Source: Chloroflexota bacterium (GTDB lineage: Bacteria; Chloroflexota; UBA6077; CF-72). Taken from it: 13,949 bases of DNA. Shown one piece after another: positions 6,339 through 13,475 of the stretch. The number at the start of each line of letters is the position of its first letter. The stretch's first letter is position 1. The notes beneath the pieces were generated by a model. It saw only the letters and a program-made list of their open reading frames with translations. It had not been told where the DNA came from and did not search any database. The DNA lies in the NCBI GenBank assembly GCA_019247135.1, contig JAFAPL010000073.1:1-13949 (forward strand), given 5' to 3'. The translations under genes and the position numbers were made by a program.

Positions 6339-6476
6339 GCTAAGGCCGATCCACGGCTGCTATGAGACGGAGCGCGGCGAACTGCGGCTCATCGATCCGG
6401 CCATCCAGACCTGCGAACGCCGCGAAACGCCATCCAGTGGTACCAGGCCGGTGCCCTGGCAGTGAGCCCGTGGTGA
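6336..6476 (+). pseudogene. Frameshifted fragment of an extracellular IHGCY-type module
   Basis: From the ATG at 6336 the plus strand reads MLRPIHGCYETERGELRLID, then PAIQTCERRET. One missing base near 6429 moves the rest to the next frame, where it continues AIQWYQAG and stops at a TGA (6474-6476). Combined, this fits a Cys-containing module I know from secreted Actinomycetota/Chloroflexota proteins, of the form IHGCY, GxLRVID, TC, ETAIxWNQAG, often placed after a signal peptide or before collagen-like repeats. No signal peptide precedes it; its 5' end overlaps the start of the aph-type pseudogene on the other strand. It therefore looks like a relic of a longer gene. The module's function is unknown to me. 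The family match is from memory and should be treated as moderate. Confidence 0.5.
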
Positions 6477-6497
6477 CCAATGGCGTGGTCACGGGCT
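6465..6497. other. Long imperfect hairpin in the intergenic region
   Basis: AGCCC (6465-6469) plus GTGACCA (6473-6479) pair with TGGTCAC (6486-6492) plus GGGCT (6493-6497): twelve base pairs, a 3-base bulge and a 6-base loop. It lies between the end of the Cys/His protein gene (6579) and the aph-type pseudogene. No T-tract follows on either strand, so it may be a terminator of weak type, an mRNA-end stabiliser or a cruciform site. Confidence 0.45.
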
Positions 6498-6570
6498 GGC
6501 GCGTGAAGGCAACCAGGACGTTTTACCGGGACGGATGTCCCGCTAACGGCCTGGGTGCTGTGCGCGAGTT

Positions 6571-6590
6571 GAGGCGGCTCAGGCCGCCTC
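6571..6590. other. Perfect 8-bp hairpin spanning the stop of the Cys/His protein gene
   Basis: GAGGCGGC (6571-6578) and GCCGCCTC (6583-6590) flank a TCAG loop that contains the TGA stop of the minus-strand gene. It may protect the operon's 3' end or contribute to termination. Confidence 0.4.
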
Positions 6591-6758
6591 GAAGCGGGCG
6601 CACGTACACGGGGTGCCGTCTTCAGGGCTCATACACCCCTGGCCCTCGCTCGCGCTGGACGCCCTCTCGTCATCGACGTGGAATCGCCGTGCGTGCCCGC
6701 ACACAGCACATTCGGCATCCGGGCGGGTTTCATTCGACTGCTGCGATGTGGCTGTCAC
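6579..6758 (-). CDS. Small Cys/His-rich putative zinc-binding protein
   Basis: Starting from the GTG at 6758, the 59-residue product carries CAVCGHARRFH (Cys17, Cys20, His22, His27), then Cys42 and CTC (Cys51, Cys53) before the end ARFEAA. This spacing matches small CxxCGHxxxxH proteins of Actinomycetota and Chloroflexota that probably bind one zinc ion; their role is unknown. The start is uncertain: the frame is open back to 6854 inside the TMEM175-like gene, and TTG codons near 6800 are possible. No RBS decides. It follows the TMEM175-like gene on the same strand and is probably cotranscribed with it. Confidence 0.6.
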   Translation of the reverse strand: MTATSQQSNETRPDAECAVCGHARRFHVDDERASSASEGQGCMSPEDGTPCTCARFEAA

Positions 6759-6804
6759 GAATGAACCGAATGCAGCGCGAGTGCCAGGCGTCAGCCGAAG
6801 CAAT

Positions 6805-7407
6805 CTAGTGTGACGCCGAATCAATGCGAGCTTGTGCGTTGAGGCGCGACTCAATCCGGCGATCAGGCACTATCCAGATCAGGGCAACCAACGCGAAGAG
6901 TGCAATCGCGAGCCACTGGCTCAGTAACGTGAGTGGGATGGCCAGGGCGAAGATCACCAGTGATAGCTTGCCCTTTCGATCGCCGCCGATCGCGCTGACC
7001 AGCACCGACTCAGCAGGCTGGCAGACGAGGATCGTGCGCACAAGAATTGAATAGGCGACGGCCGATAGCAACTGGACCGCGCCATAGCTCGCGGTCGGCA
7101 GCATCGAGAAGTCAGTCTGACTCATCCAGCGGGTCGCAAACGGGATCAGCGACAACCAGAACAGCAGATGCAGGTTTGCCCAGAGGACCGCGCCGTTGAT
7201 GCGGGACGTCGCATGCAGCAGGTGGTGGTGGTTGGTCCAGTAGATACCGAGAAAGACAAAGCTCAGCAGATAGGTCGCAATGTCAGGCAGGATGTTCGTT
7301 AGCGAGGACAGGTCCGACCCGGCCGGCGAGCGCAGATCGAGCACCATGATGGTGATCAGAATGGCAACGACGCCATCGCTGAAAGCCTCGAGTCGGGTCT
7401 TGTTCAT
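6805..7407 (-). CDS. TMEM175-like potassium channel (DUF1211)
   Basis: Encodes 200 residues with about six hydrophobic segments. The first helix bears the family signature RLEAFSDGVVAILITIMVLD (Arg5, Phe9, Ser10, Asp11), and the later YWTNHHHLLH (56-65), LWANLHLLFWLSLIPFATRW (75-94) and the closing helix FALVALIWIVPDRR fit prokaryotic TMEM175/DUF1211 proteins. These assemble as tetramers and conduct K+ across the cytoplasmic membrane. The ATG at 7407 puts the signature right at the N-terminus, as expected. The gene begins 12 bases after the stop of the phosphodiesterase gene, so both very likely share one transcript. No disrupting changes are seen. Confidence 0.9.
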   Translation of the reverse strand: MNKTRLEAFSDGVVAILITIMVLDLRSPAGSDLSSLTNILPDIATYLLSFVFLGIYWTNHHHLLHATSRINGAVLWANLHLLFWLSLIPFATRWMSQTDFSMLPTASYGAVQLLSAVAYSILVRTILVCQPAESVLVSAIGGDRKGKLSLVIFALAIPLTLLSQWLAIALFALVALIWIVPDRRIESRLNAQARIDSASH

Positions 7408-7419
7408 GCCGCCCGCCGT

Positions 7420-8829
7420 CTATGCGCGTGGCTCGACTGTACCGCCCGCCAGATAGGACGTACTTTCGACGCGGTCGAACCACACGCGCTGACGCCAGTC
7501 GCGTCCGCGCGCGCTGAAGTCTTGCGCTTTTTCCCAGGTGTCCCACTCCGGTTCACCGCTCGCGCCAGCCAGGGCCTCCGACAGGACCCGACCGTCAACA
7601 GCCTCACCAATCGGCAGACCCAATACGTGTGACAGCGTGGGACAGATGTCGATATTTCCCGCGGGCGCGGAATCATGCCGTCCGGTGCGGAAGTCCGCGC
7701 CTTGAAAGACAAGCGTGTTATGAATGTCGAATGGGCTGATGGAACCGTGATCCATTACCAGTTTGGACTGTGCGCCGGTAGCGGTGCCTTTGATCCCATT
7801 GATTGCTTCGTCAGACCATGTGAACGAAAAGACCGCGTCTGGTGCGCGAGGGCCGTCCAGTCCAATGATTGAGTACTCAAACGTCTCGTCGCAACCCTCA
7901 CGCGTGAACAGGGGGCCAACGTAGTCATGCCGGCGCGTGTTCGCCACGAGGTCCGAGTCCGACGAGTAGACGAACACGGAGCCGCCGTTTTCGGCAGCCG
8001 CGCCGTCTGACAGCGTACCGGCAAGATCACGCGCCGGCTGCGCACGACGTGTAATGGTGGAGCCACCGTGGTCGGATGTGACGGCGATCGCGGTGGTTTC
8101 ACGCAGGTGCAACTCGTCGTATGCTCGCAGGATTGCGCCCAGGTTTCGGTCCGCGTCGCGGAGTGACTGCCTGGTTTCTGGTGCGAAATAACCCCGCGCG
8201 TGCGCGGAATGGTCCGGATCGGTGTGCCAGAAGACCAGTAGCGTAGGCTGGAGCTCCGGCAGGACGAAGTCGGTGATGATGCGGGTGAAGTAGGTGGTCC
8301 ACCGCGTAGCGGGTACGGCATGGCGGGTGGGGAAGGGCCCGAACCGAGCGCGCAATGATTGCATGAATCCCTGCATCATCGGCAGGCCTTCGACGATAAC
8401 CACGTCATTGCACTCGATCGCGCGCGGGTGTTGCAGCCAGGCGGAGCCCGGTGAACCTGAGCCCACTACGACGGTGTTGCCTCCGGCACGGTGGACGCGG
8501 TCTGCCAGCGTGTCTACCAGGAGCACCGGTCGAGCGTCGGCTTCCGCGAGGCGCAGCAGGCTGGTGACGTCTCCGCTGGAGTGCGACTCGAGCCGGCCGT
8601 CTGGATTTCTCAGCAAGAACGTGTTGCCCGGTACACCGTGGCGGCCTGGACGGCAGCCGGTCGAGATTGCCGGAGAGTTGGCGCGCGTGAGCGTGGGATA
8701 GACGGCGCGGCTACGTTCGAACCAGACTCCCTGCTCACGCAGATGGTGGAGATTCGGCGTGAGCTCGGGCGAAACCAGGTCCGGGCGCAGGCCGTCCCAC
8801 ACCATAAGGAACGCGCGCTGTGTGGTCAT
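7420..8829 (-). CDS. Alkaline phosphatase family / type I phosphodiesterase-nucleotide pyrophosphatase-like enzyme
   Basis: Encodes 469 residues from the ATG at 8829, which has GGTGAT five bases upstream; a TTG at 8835 is less likely. The AP-superfamily metal site is complete: Asp12 (VWDGLRPD), nucleophile Thr48 in YPTLTRANSPAISTG, Asp206 and His210 (DPDHSAHARG), Asp253-His254 (TSDHGG) and His361 (DHGSISPFDIHNTL). Two bound metal ions would activate Thr48 for hydrolysis of phosphodiesters or nucleotides (PF01663). The natural substrate cannot be told. No signal peptide is seen, so it is probably cytoplasmic. It is the first gene of a likely operon with the TMEM175-like channel and is divergent from the YkgJ-type gene. 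Confidence 0.92.
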   Translation of the reverse strand: MTTQRAFLMVWDGLRPDLVSPELTPNLHHLREQGVWFERSRAVYPTLTRANSPAISTGCRPGRHGVPGNTFLLRNPDGRLESHSSGDVTSLLRLAEADARPVLLVDTLADRVHRAGGNTVVVGSGSPGSAWLQHPRAIECNDVVIVEGLPMMQGFMQSLRARFGPFPTRHAVPATRWTTYFTRIITDFVLPELQPTLLVFWHTDPDHSAHARGYFAPETRQSLRDADRNLGAILRAYDELHLRETTAIAVTSDHGGSTITRRAQPARDLAGTLSDGAAAENGGSVFVYSSDSDLVANTRRHDYVGPLFTREGCDETFEYSIIGLDGPRAPDAVFSFTWSDEAINGIKGTATGAQSKLVMDHGSISPFDIHNTLVFQGADFRTGRHDSAPAGNIDICPTLSHVLGLPIGEAVDGRVLSEALAGASGEPEWDTWEKAQDFSARGRDWRQRVWFDRVESTSYLAGGTVEPRA

Positions 8830-8882
8830 GGCCAATCACCAGTCAGCATCGGAAGGTGCCAGCGTACAGGCGCATTGGCCAT
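8828..8882. promoter_or_regulatory. 9-bp inverted repeat at the divergent promoter region
   Basis: ATGGCCAAT (8828-8836) and ATTGGCCAT (8874-8882) are exact inverted copies 37 bases apart. The first covers the start codon of the phosphodiesterase gene. They could be paired operator half-sites or form a hairpin at the mRNA's 5' end. Symmetry is seen; function is inferred. Confidence 0.4.
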
Positions 8883-8982
8883 TCGCGCGCGAGTACCAGC
8901 CCGAGGCGTGGCGACCAACCGAGCGCGACCGTCGCCGGGCCAGGTGTTACTCGGCGGTAACCGCGGTGAAACGCCGCGGGCG

Positions 8983-8988
8983 AATACT
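8983..8988 (+). promoter_or_regulatory. Candidate -10 box for a leaderless YkgJ-family mRNA
   Basis: AATACT ends six bases before the ATG at 8995, which would place the transcription start on or next to the A of ATG. There is no Shine-Dalgarno and no clear -35. Confidence 0.35.
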
Positions 8989-8994
8989 GCCGGC

Positions 8995-9615
8995 ATGCCC
9001 GCCTCGTCAGCACCGGCTGACCCTTGCGCAATGTGCGGGGCGTGCTGCCACGCGTACTACGTGCCGCTGTCCGGCTATGACATGTGGCGGATAAGTCGGA
9101 CACTGGGGATCGAGCCCGCGGAGTTCGTGGTCGCATTCCCGAAGCAGCCTGGCGCGGATTTCGGGTTCCAGCTCTGTCAGGGTGGTGACACGTACGAGCT
9201 AGTGCTCGACAAGCAGGGGCCATTTCAGCTTGGCCAACCGTGCGTATTCCTGGACAAGCAGCCGGACGGCGTCAGCCGCTGCGGCATCTACGCCGAACGA
9301 CCCGCGGTATGTCGCTCGTACCCGATGAAGGCGACGCCGGCCCACGTGATCGCGTTTCGTCCGGGCGCACTGTGCCCGAGCGGTGCCTGGCCCGAGTCCG
9401 AACCGCGGCAGCCGGCGTGGCGCGCGGCGTGGGATGCGCTGGAGCAGCAGTTCGATCACTATCGCTACATCGTGGCGGGGTGGAACGCGCAGGTGGCATC
9501 GCACCCCGGCCGCGAATTCGGCATGGATCATTTCGTGGCGTACGTCATGGGCATGTACGACAAGCTCGCGCAGTCGCCGAGCTTCGCTGTAGCTCTGCAA
9601 ACCGGCCCCGGCTGA
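8995..9615 (+). CDS. YkgJ-family cysteine cluster protein
   Basis: Encodes 206 residues. The N-terminal CAMCGACC (Cys11, 14, 17, 18) and the later PCVFLDKQPDGVSRCGIY and ERPAVCRSYP (Cys83, Cys96, Cys106) plus Cys127 give the complete YkgJ/CxxCxxCC pattern (PF03692), which binds zinc or an iron-sulfur cluster. Relatives have unclear roles, some in oxidation or metal-dependent modification. The ATG at 8995 is chosen because the conserved motif begins ten residues later and the open frame upstream runs antisense through the phosphodiesterase gene. The C-terminal half (about 140-206) is helical without recognised motifs. It heads the run of four plus-strand genes. Confidence 0.9.
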   Translation: MPASSAPADPCAMCGACCHAYYVPLSGYDMWRISRTLGIEPAEFVVAFPKQPGADFGFQLCQGGDTYELVLDKQGPFQLGQPCVFLDKQPDGVSRCGIYAERPAVCRSYPMKATPAHVIAFRPGALCPSGAWPESEPRQPAWRAAWDALEQQFDHYRYIVAGWNAQVASHPGREFGMDHFVAYVMGMYDKLAQSPSFAVALQTGPG

Positions 9616-9667
9616 GAGCAGCACGCGCGCGTTCTTTATTGTTCATTCGGCGCGCAACCGATTCGAG

Positions 9668-9673
9668 TAGACT
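9668..9673 (+). promoter_or_regulatory. Candidate -10 box of the GT87-like gene
   Basis: TAGACT lies 27 bases before the ATG at 9701, in an 85-base gap that also contains an AT-richer stretch (TTCTTTATTGTTCATT, 9632-9647). No -35 fits at 16-18 bases. The AT-rich island suggests that the gene has its own promoter. Confidence 0.25.
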
Positions 9674-9700
9674 GCCCGCGTCGGGCTCGATCAGCGTTGC

Positions 9701-10993
9701 ATGAGTGTTGACCTCCCCCTCTCGGGTGCGTGTGCCACGTCACGCGCCGAGTCTCGCGGCGGCCCCTGGCGGCACACTCCGCGTGGCTTGGCGTCCGTTA
9801 CCGTCGGGCTGCTGAGCTGGCTCATCCCTATCGCCTTCCTCGCCTGGGCGCTGCGGCTCGCCATCCTGGAGGGCTACGTCTACGAGGTGCCGGGCAATTT
9901 TCCCGGGGACTTCAGCTGGACCACCAGTCTGGGCCTCCAGGAGCTGCTGCGCCGGGGCATGTTCTATGGGCCGATCTTCGTGCTCGAGTGGAGATACCTG
10001 GCCGACCCGGAGCTCCTGTCGCACGCTGACTTCGCGCGGCTGGACTACGGTCTGTTCCTGGCGAGCTTCGCGTGTACCTGGCTGGCGCTCTTCGGCACCG
10101 TGCGCCCGCGTCTGGCCATTTTCGTGCTGGCGGCCTGGCTGGCGCACCATGCGTCAGTTGAAGCCTTCTCCAATACGGCGCACCCGGAGATCCTCGAATT
10201 TGCGCTGATCTGCGCCAGCCTCCTGGTAGCCGTGCGTGGACGGCGGCGCGCGGCCGGCGGCCTGCTGGGCCTGGCGATGTCGACCAAGACCTTGCCGGGG
10301 CTGTTCTTGCCTTACCTTGCGCTACGACGCCAGTGGAGCATGCTGCTGGCCGCCGCCGTCATGGCCGGCGTTGTGTTCTTCGTCGTCTGCTGGATTCAGG
10401 GCATCACGCCGGTGGCGGGACTGGTCGACCTGGTCTATCAGAACGGCAACCTCACCAAGCTGAGCTTCACTGAATATGAATACTCACCGCGGGCCGACTT
10501 TGCCCGCATCGTGGCCGGGAGCGCATCCGAGTTGTCGGCCGATCAGGCGGCGCTCGTGGTCGGTCTGCACGTCGGTCTGAGCCTGATCGTGCTGGCGCTG
10601 GTCGGCTGGATCGTGCTCAAAGCAGATCCCAGCAAGCGCCACGAGGGACTCTTCTTCGGCCTCGTGGCGGCGGCCATGCTGATCGTCTCGCCGTCGGTCC
10701 ACCTCGCCTATTACATCTTTCTGCTGCCAGCCTGGACCGCCATCCTGGCCGAGGTGCTGCGCCGGCCGATCTCGCCGGGCACCGCGGGTCTGTGGGGTGG
10801 ACTGGTTGCTGGCTACGTGTTCACGGGCTTCGACCAGCCGTTTTTCTTGATGCAACGTGTGGCTGGGTTCGGGTTGATCGTGCCCCAGAACTGGCTTGCC
10901 TGGCACCTGCCGGCGATTGCACTGCTAGTCACGCTGGTGACCCTCGGGCTCACCCTGCTGTCGGCGCGGCGGAGCGAGCCCGCGAGCACGTAA
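9701..10993 (+). CDS. GT87-like polytopic membrane glycosyltransferase (DUF2029-type)
   Basis: Encodes 430 residues with about ten hydrophobic segments (roughly 33-54, 116-134, 138-156, 163-179, 184-208, 212-232, 283-306, 317-350, 361-377, 399-421). GT-C features are present: an acidic extracytoplasmic loop after TM1 (DFARLDY, 110-116), the helix GGLLGLAMSTKTLPGLFLPY (186-205) matching the GT87 pattern with its central Lys, and SPSVHLAYYIFLLP (330-343), the GT87 motif that ends the eighth helix or so. Such enzymes use polyprenyl-phosphate mannose or arabinose as donor and add sugar to cell-envelope glycans or lipids; the acceptor is unknown. The ATG at 9701 has no Shine-Dalgarno. Assignment to GT87 rather than another GT-C family is moderately firm. 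Confidence 0.75.
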   Translation: MSVDLPLSGACATSRAESRGGPWRHTPRGLASVTVGLLSWLIPIAFLAWALRLAILEGYVYEVPGNFPGDFSWTTSLGLQELLRRGMFYGPIFVLEWRYLADPELLSHADFARLDYGLFLASFACTWLALFGTVRPRLAIFVLAAWLAHHASVEAFSNTAHPEILEFALICASLLVAVRGRRRAAGGLLGLAMSTKTLPGLFLPYLALRRQWSMLLAAAVMAGVVFFVVCWIQGITPVAGLVDLVYQNGNLTKLSFTEYEYSPRADFARIVAGSASELSADQAALVVGLHVGLSLIVLALVGWIVLKADPSKRHEGLFFGLVAAAMLIVSPSVHLAYYIFLLPAWTAILAEVLRRPISPGTAGLWGGLVAGYVFTGFDQPFFLMQRVAGFGLIVPQNWLAWHLPAIALLVTLVTLGLTLLSARRSEPAST

Positions 10994-11037
10994 TCGGCGC
11001 GCGTCTGCGCGATCACGGGCAGGTAGCATGCCGTAGC

Positions 11038-11565
11038 GTGACCGAGGAAGCGCTCGGGCCGCTCAGCCCGGCCGAGCTGGATGAGTTCCTGGGCCGGCCG
11101 CTCCTGCTCAAGCTCGCGTGTTTGCGCCCGGACGGGTGGCCGTATGTGGTTCCGCTGTGGTTTGCCTGGCATGAACACAAGCTCTACGTCGTCGGACGCC
11201 AGCGGGCGGTCTGGATCGACTACATCCGACGTGAGCCGCGCGTCGGCGTCTTGATTGACGAAGAAGCGCGATCGCACCGACGCGTGCAGATGACCGCGAC
11301 CGCGGCGCTGGTCGAAGGCCCCGTGGTGCGCGCGCAGGGTAGCCCGCGCTGGCACGACCTGGACAAATTGCTCGTCGCGCGCTACATGGCCGATGAGCAC
11401 GGCCAGGCGTATCGCCAGGAGACCGCCGACCGACCGCGCTTCCTGGTCGAGCTGACCCCGATTCAGGTCACGACATGGCGCGGCGGCGGCTGGCATCACC
11501 GCTACGTGACGACCGAGAACGCCGTCCCGCCGCCCACGAGCGTGATCTCGACCCACTCCAGCTGA
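11038..11565 (+). CDS. PPOX-class flavin/F420-dependent pyridoxamine 5'-phosphate oxidase family protein (second copy)
   Basis: Encodes 175 residues from a GTG at 11038; an upstream extension would overlap the GT87-like gene. The split-barrel motifs are PLLLKLACLRPDGWPYVVPL (21-40), WFAWHEHKLYVVGRQRAVWI (41-60), RREPRVGVLIDEE (64-76) and the ending PIQVTTWRGGGWHHRY (141-156), all standard for this class. It differs from the copy at 2435-2971 in the cofactor-loop region (GRQRAVWI against GTRKSKNL) and in its C-terminus, so the two are separate subfamilies. Expected activity: FMN- or F420-linked redox chemistry on small molecules. A TAGCAT box lies eight bases before the GTG. The amidase gene follows after 25 bases. 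Confidence 0.9.
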   Translation: MTEEALGPLSPAELDEFLGRPLLLKLACLRPDGWPYVVPLWFAWHEHKLYVVGRQRAVWIDYIRREPRVGVLIDEEARSHRRVQMTATAALVEGPVVRAQGSPRWHDLDKLLVARYMADEHGQAYRQETADRPRFLVELTPIQVTTWRGGGWHHRYVTTENAVPPPTSVISTHSS

Positions 11566-11575
11566 GCTCACGGGC

Positions 11576-11584
11576 TGATAGGCT
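11576..11584 (+). promoter_or_regulatory. Candidate extended -10 promoter for a leaderless amidase mRNA
   Basis: TGATAGGCT fits TGnTAnnnT and ends six bases before the ATG at 11591. No Shine-Dalgarno is present, so transcription may start at the initiation codon. Confidence 0.4.
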
Positions 11585-11590
11585 GCGCGC

Positions 11591-13069
11591 ATGACGGTCA
11601 CCGCGCTTGATGCCTTCGCACCTGCCCACGCCATGGTCGGCGCGTTGCGCGAGCGACGCATGAGCTCGACAGAGCTTGTCGAGCTGCACCTCGAGCGCAT
11701 CGCCCGCTACAACCAGGAACTGAACGCTATCGTCGTGCCCGCCTCAGATCCGCTCGCCGCTGCCAGTCAGGCGGACGAACGGCGCCTGGCGGGCGGGTCG
11801 GCGGCGCTTCTCGGCCTGCCGCTGACGCTCAAGGAATCAATGAACGTGCGCGGGATGCCAGTCACCGCGGGGGTCAGGGACTTCGCTGATTACCGGTCGG
11901 CAGACGACGGCGCAATCCCCGCCCGAGTGCTCGGCGCTGGCGCCGTCCTGCTGGGCAAGACCAACGTGCCGCCGATGCTGGCCGACTGGCAGAGCGACAA
12001 CCCGATCTACGGTCGCACCGTCAACCCGTGGGACGTGACGCGAACCCCCGGCGGGAGCACGGGCGGCGGCGCCGCCGCGGTCGCGGCTGGTCTGAGCCCG
12101 CTGGAGTTTGGCAGCGACATCGGTGGATCCATTCGCGTGCCAGCCGCGTTCTGCGGCGTGTTCGGCCACAAGCCGAGCGAAACGGCCGTGCCGCGTAGCG
12201 GCCAATTTGCGGTGCCCGTGCTGCCCAATGCGGCAGCAGTCATGGCTGTGCAAGGCCCACTTGCGCGCAGCGCCGAGGATCTGGAGCTGGCGCTCAACGT
12301 GATCGCCGGGCCAGAGGTTGGCGAGGACGCTGCCTGGCGTTTGGATCTGCCGCCCGCGCGCGCAGAGCGTTTGGCCGACTTCCGCGTGGCGGTCCTGCCG
12401 CCCATTCCGTGGCAACCGGTGAGCTCCGAGATAATGGAAGCTCTGGACGGGCTTGCCGCGCGGCTTGGGCGCGCTGGAACGCGCGTCAGTGTCACTCAGC
12501 CGGAGGCGTTTGGAGATCTGCGTCAGCATACGGCTGTGTACATGTCGATGCTCGCAGCGTTCATGGCCAGCCGCATGCCCGCGAATCAGCGCGAAGCAGA
12601 GGCGGAGATCGTTCAGCGGCACAGCATTGACACCGATTTTGTGTCCGCTCGGGTGGCGGGTTTTCGAGCAACGCTCAGCGAATGGCTGCAGTGGCATGCC
12701 CAGCGCGAGGCGTACCGCGCGGCTTACCGCGCGTTCTTCAAGGACTGGGACGTGTTGCTGACACCAATCACGTTGGTTACGGCCTTCCCGCACACGCCGG
12801 TAGCATGGCCGCCGGACGAAACGAACGCCAGGCTAACGGTTGATGTCGATGGCCAGCCGGTGCCGTATTTCCGCCAGGTGGTCTATCCGGGTATCGCGAC
12901 GCTGACCGGGCAGCCGTCGACGACATTTCCAGTGGGCGTATCACGCGCAGGCCTGCCCATGGGTGTCCAGGCGATCGGCCCCTACCTGGAGGACCGCACG
13001 ACGATCAGATTCGCCGGACTGGCGACACGCGAATTCGGAGGCTTCACGCCGCCGCCACGTTTCAGCTGA
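11591..13069 (+). CDS. Amidase signature family enzyme
   Basis: Encodes 492 residues, the usual length for this family (PF01425). The Ser-cisSer-Lys triad is complete: Lys81 in LPLTLKESMNVRGMP, cis-Ser156 in RTPGGSTGGGAAA and nucleophile Ser180 in EFGSDIGGSIRVPAAFCG. The glycine-rich motif reads GGST where GGSS is most common; the substituted position is the one after the catalytic cis-Ser, so activity should be kept. The C-terminal region (GIATLTGQPSTTFPVGVSRA and GLPMGVQAIGPYLED) is intact. These enzymes hydrolyse amides such as aliphatic, aryl or fatty-acid amides; lack of a partner GatB gene and the sequence pattern speak against GatA, but the substrate is unknown. It ends eight bases from the stop of the convergent DUF5808-like gene. 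Confidence 0.94.
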   Translation: MTVTALDAFAPAHAMVGALRERRMSSTELVELHLERIARYNQELNAIVVPASDPLAAASQADERRLAGGSAALLGLPLTLKESMNVRGMPVTAGVRDFADYRSADDGAIPARVLGAGAVLLGKTNVPPMLADWQSDNPIYGRTVNPWDVTRTPGGSTGGGAAAVAAGLSPLEFGSDIGGSIRVPAAFCGVFGHKPSETAVPRSGQFAVPVLPNAAAVMAVQGPLARSAEDLELALNVIAGPEVGEDAAWRLDLPPARAERLADFRVAVLPPIPWQPVSSEIMEALDGLAARLGRAGTRVSVTQPEAFGDLRQHTAVYMSMLAAFMASRMPANQREAEAEIVQRHSIDTDFVSARVAGFRATLSEWLQWHAQREAYRAAYRAFFKDWDVLLTPITLVTAFPHTPVAWPPDETNARLTVDVDGQPVPYFRQVVYPGIATLTGQPSTTFPVGVSRAGLPMGVQAIGPYLEDRTTIRFAGLATREFGGFTPPPRFS

Positions 13070-13077
13070 CCGCCAGC

Positions 13078-13377
13078 TTACGCGCTGGTCTCAGTCTCAC
13101 CAGAGCCGAGAACTCGCAGTAACGCGGCGACGTTTACACCCCAACCAACTCCGAAGGCAGTTGGCACAAGCACGGCGTCCTGGTCGGGATTCCAGAAGGT
13201 TCGGAGAAACCGATCCGGGGTTGGCGGGCGCAAATCGTACGGCACGCGGCCGAACAGCGTGCCGTGCCAGGTACGCTGCTCGGGAGGCAATCGGAGCTCC
13301 TGAACAATCGCGAGGCCGAGCATGCTCAAGCCTGCCCATTTGAGGAGGTCACGCCAACCGTCGATCTTCACCTGCAT
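13078..13377 (-). CDS. DUF5808-like small protein
   Basis: Encodes 99 residues from an ATG at 13377; the frame runs back to a TTG at 13443, which is less likely. The motifs RTWHGTLFGRVPYDLRPPT (35-53), FWNPD (61-65) and FGVGWGVN (75-82) match DUF5808-type proteins, which occur either alone or fused to membrane segments. Residues 14-28 (WAGLSMLGLAIVQEL) are moderately hydrophobic. Function unknown. The gene is convergent with the amidase and divergent from the SDR fragment, with no clear RBS. Confidence 0.7.
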   Translation of the reverse strand: MQVKIDGWRDLLKWAGLSMLGLAIVQELRLPPEQRTWHGTLFGRVPYDLRPPTPDRFLRTFWNPDQDAVLVPTAFGVGWGVNVAALLRVLGSGETETSA

Positions 13378-13475
13378 ACCACAGGGTGGCTCTACCGCCA
13401 GGAGACGGTCAACTGTGTTGGCGGTCTTGCCTGGCCCAGTCAAAGAGTTAGCCAGATACCCGGCAAAGGAGCGAG

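Noticed and set aside
5031..6476. Programmed frameshifting as explanation for the broken cupredoxin and kinase
   Set aside because: No slippery heptamer with a downstream structure is visible, and the kinase also lacks about 70 codons, which recoding cannot supply.
8491..8994. N-terminal extension of the YkgJ-family frame
   Set aside because: The extension runs antisense through the phosphodiesterase start; the conserved Cys motif begins ten residues after the ATG at 8995.
10792..11037. N-terminal extension of the second PPOX frame
   Set aside because: It overlaps the C-terminal membrane region of the GT87-like gene and has no PPOX similarity.
10813..12793. Long minus-strand open frames (295 and 318 codons)
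   Set aside because: They are shadows of the PPOX and amidase genes; composition is Arg/His-rich with no recognisable domain.
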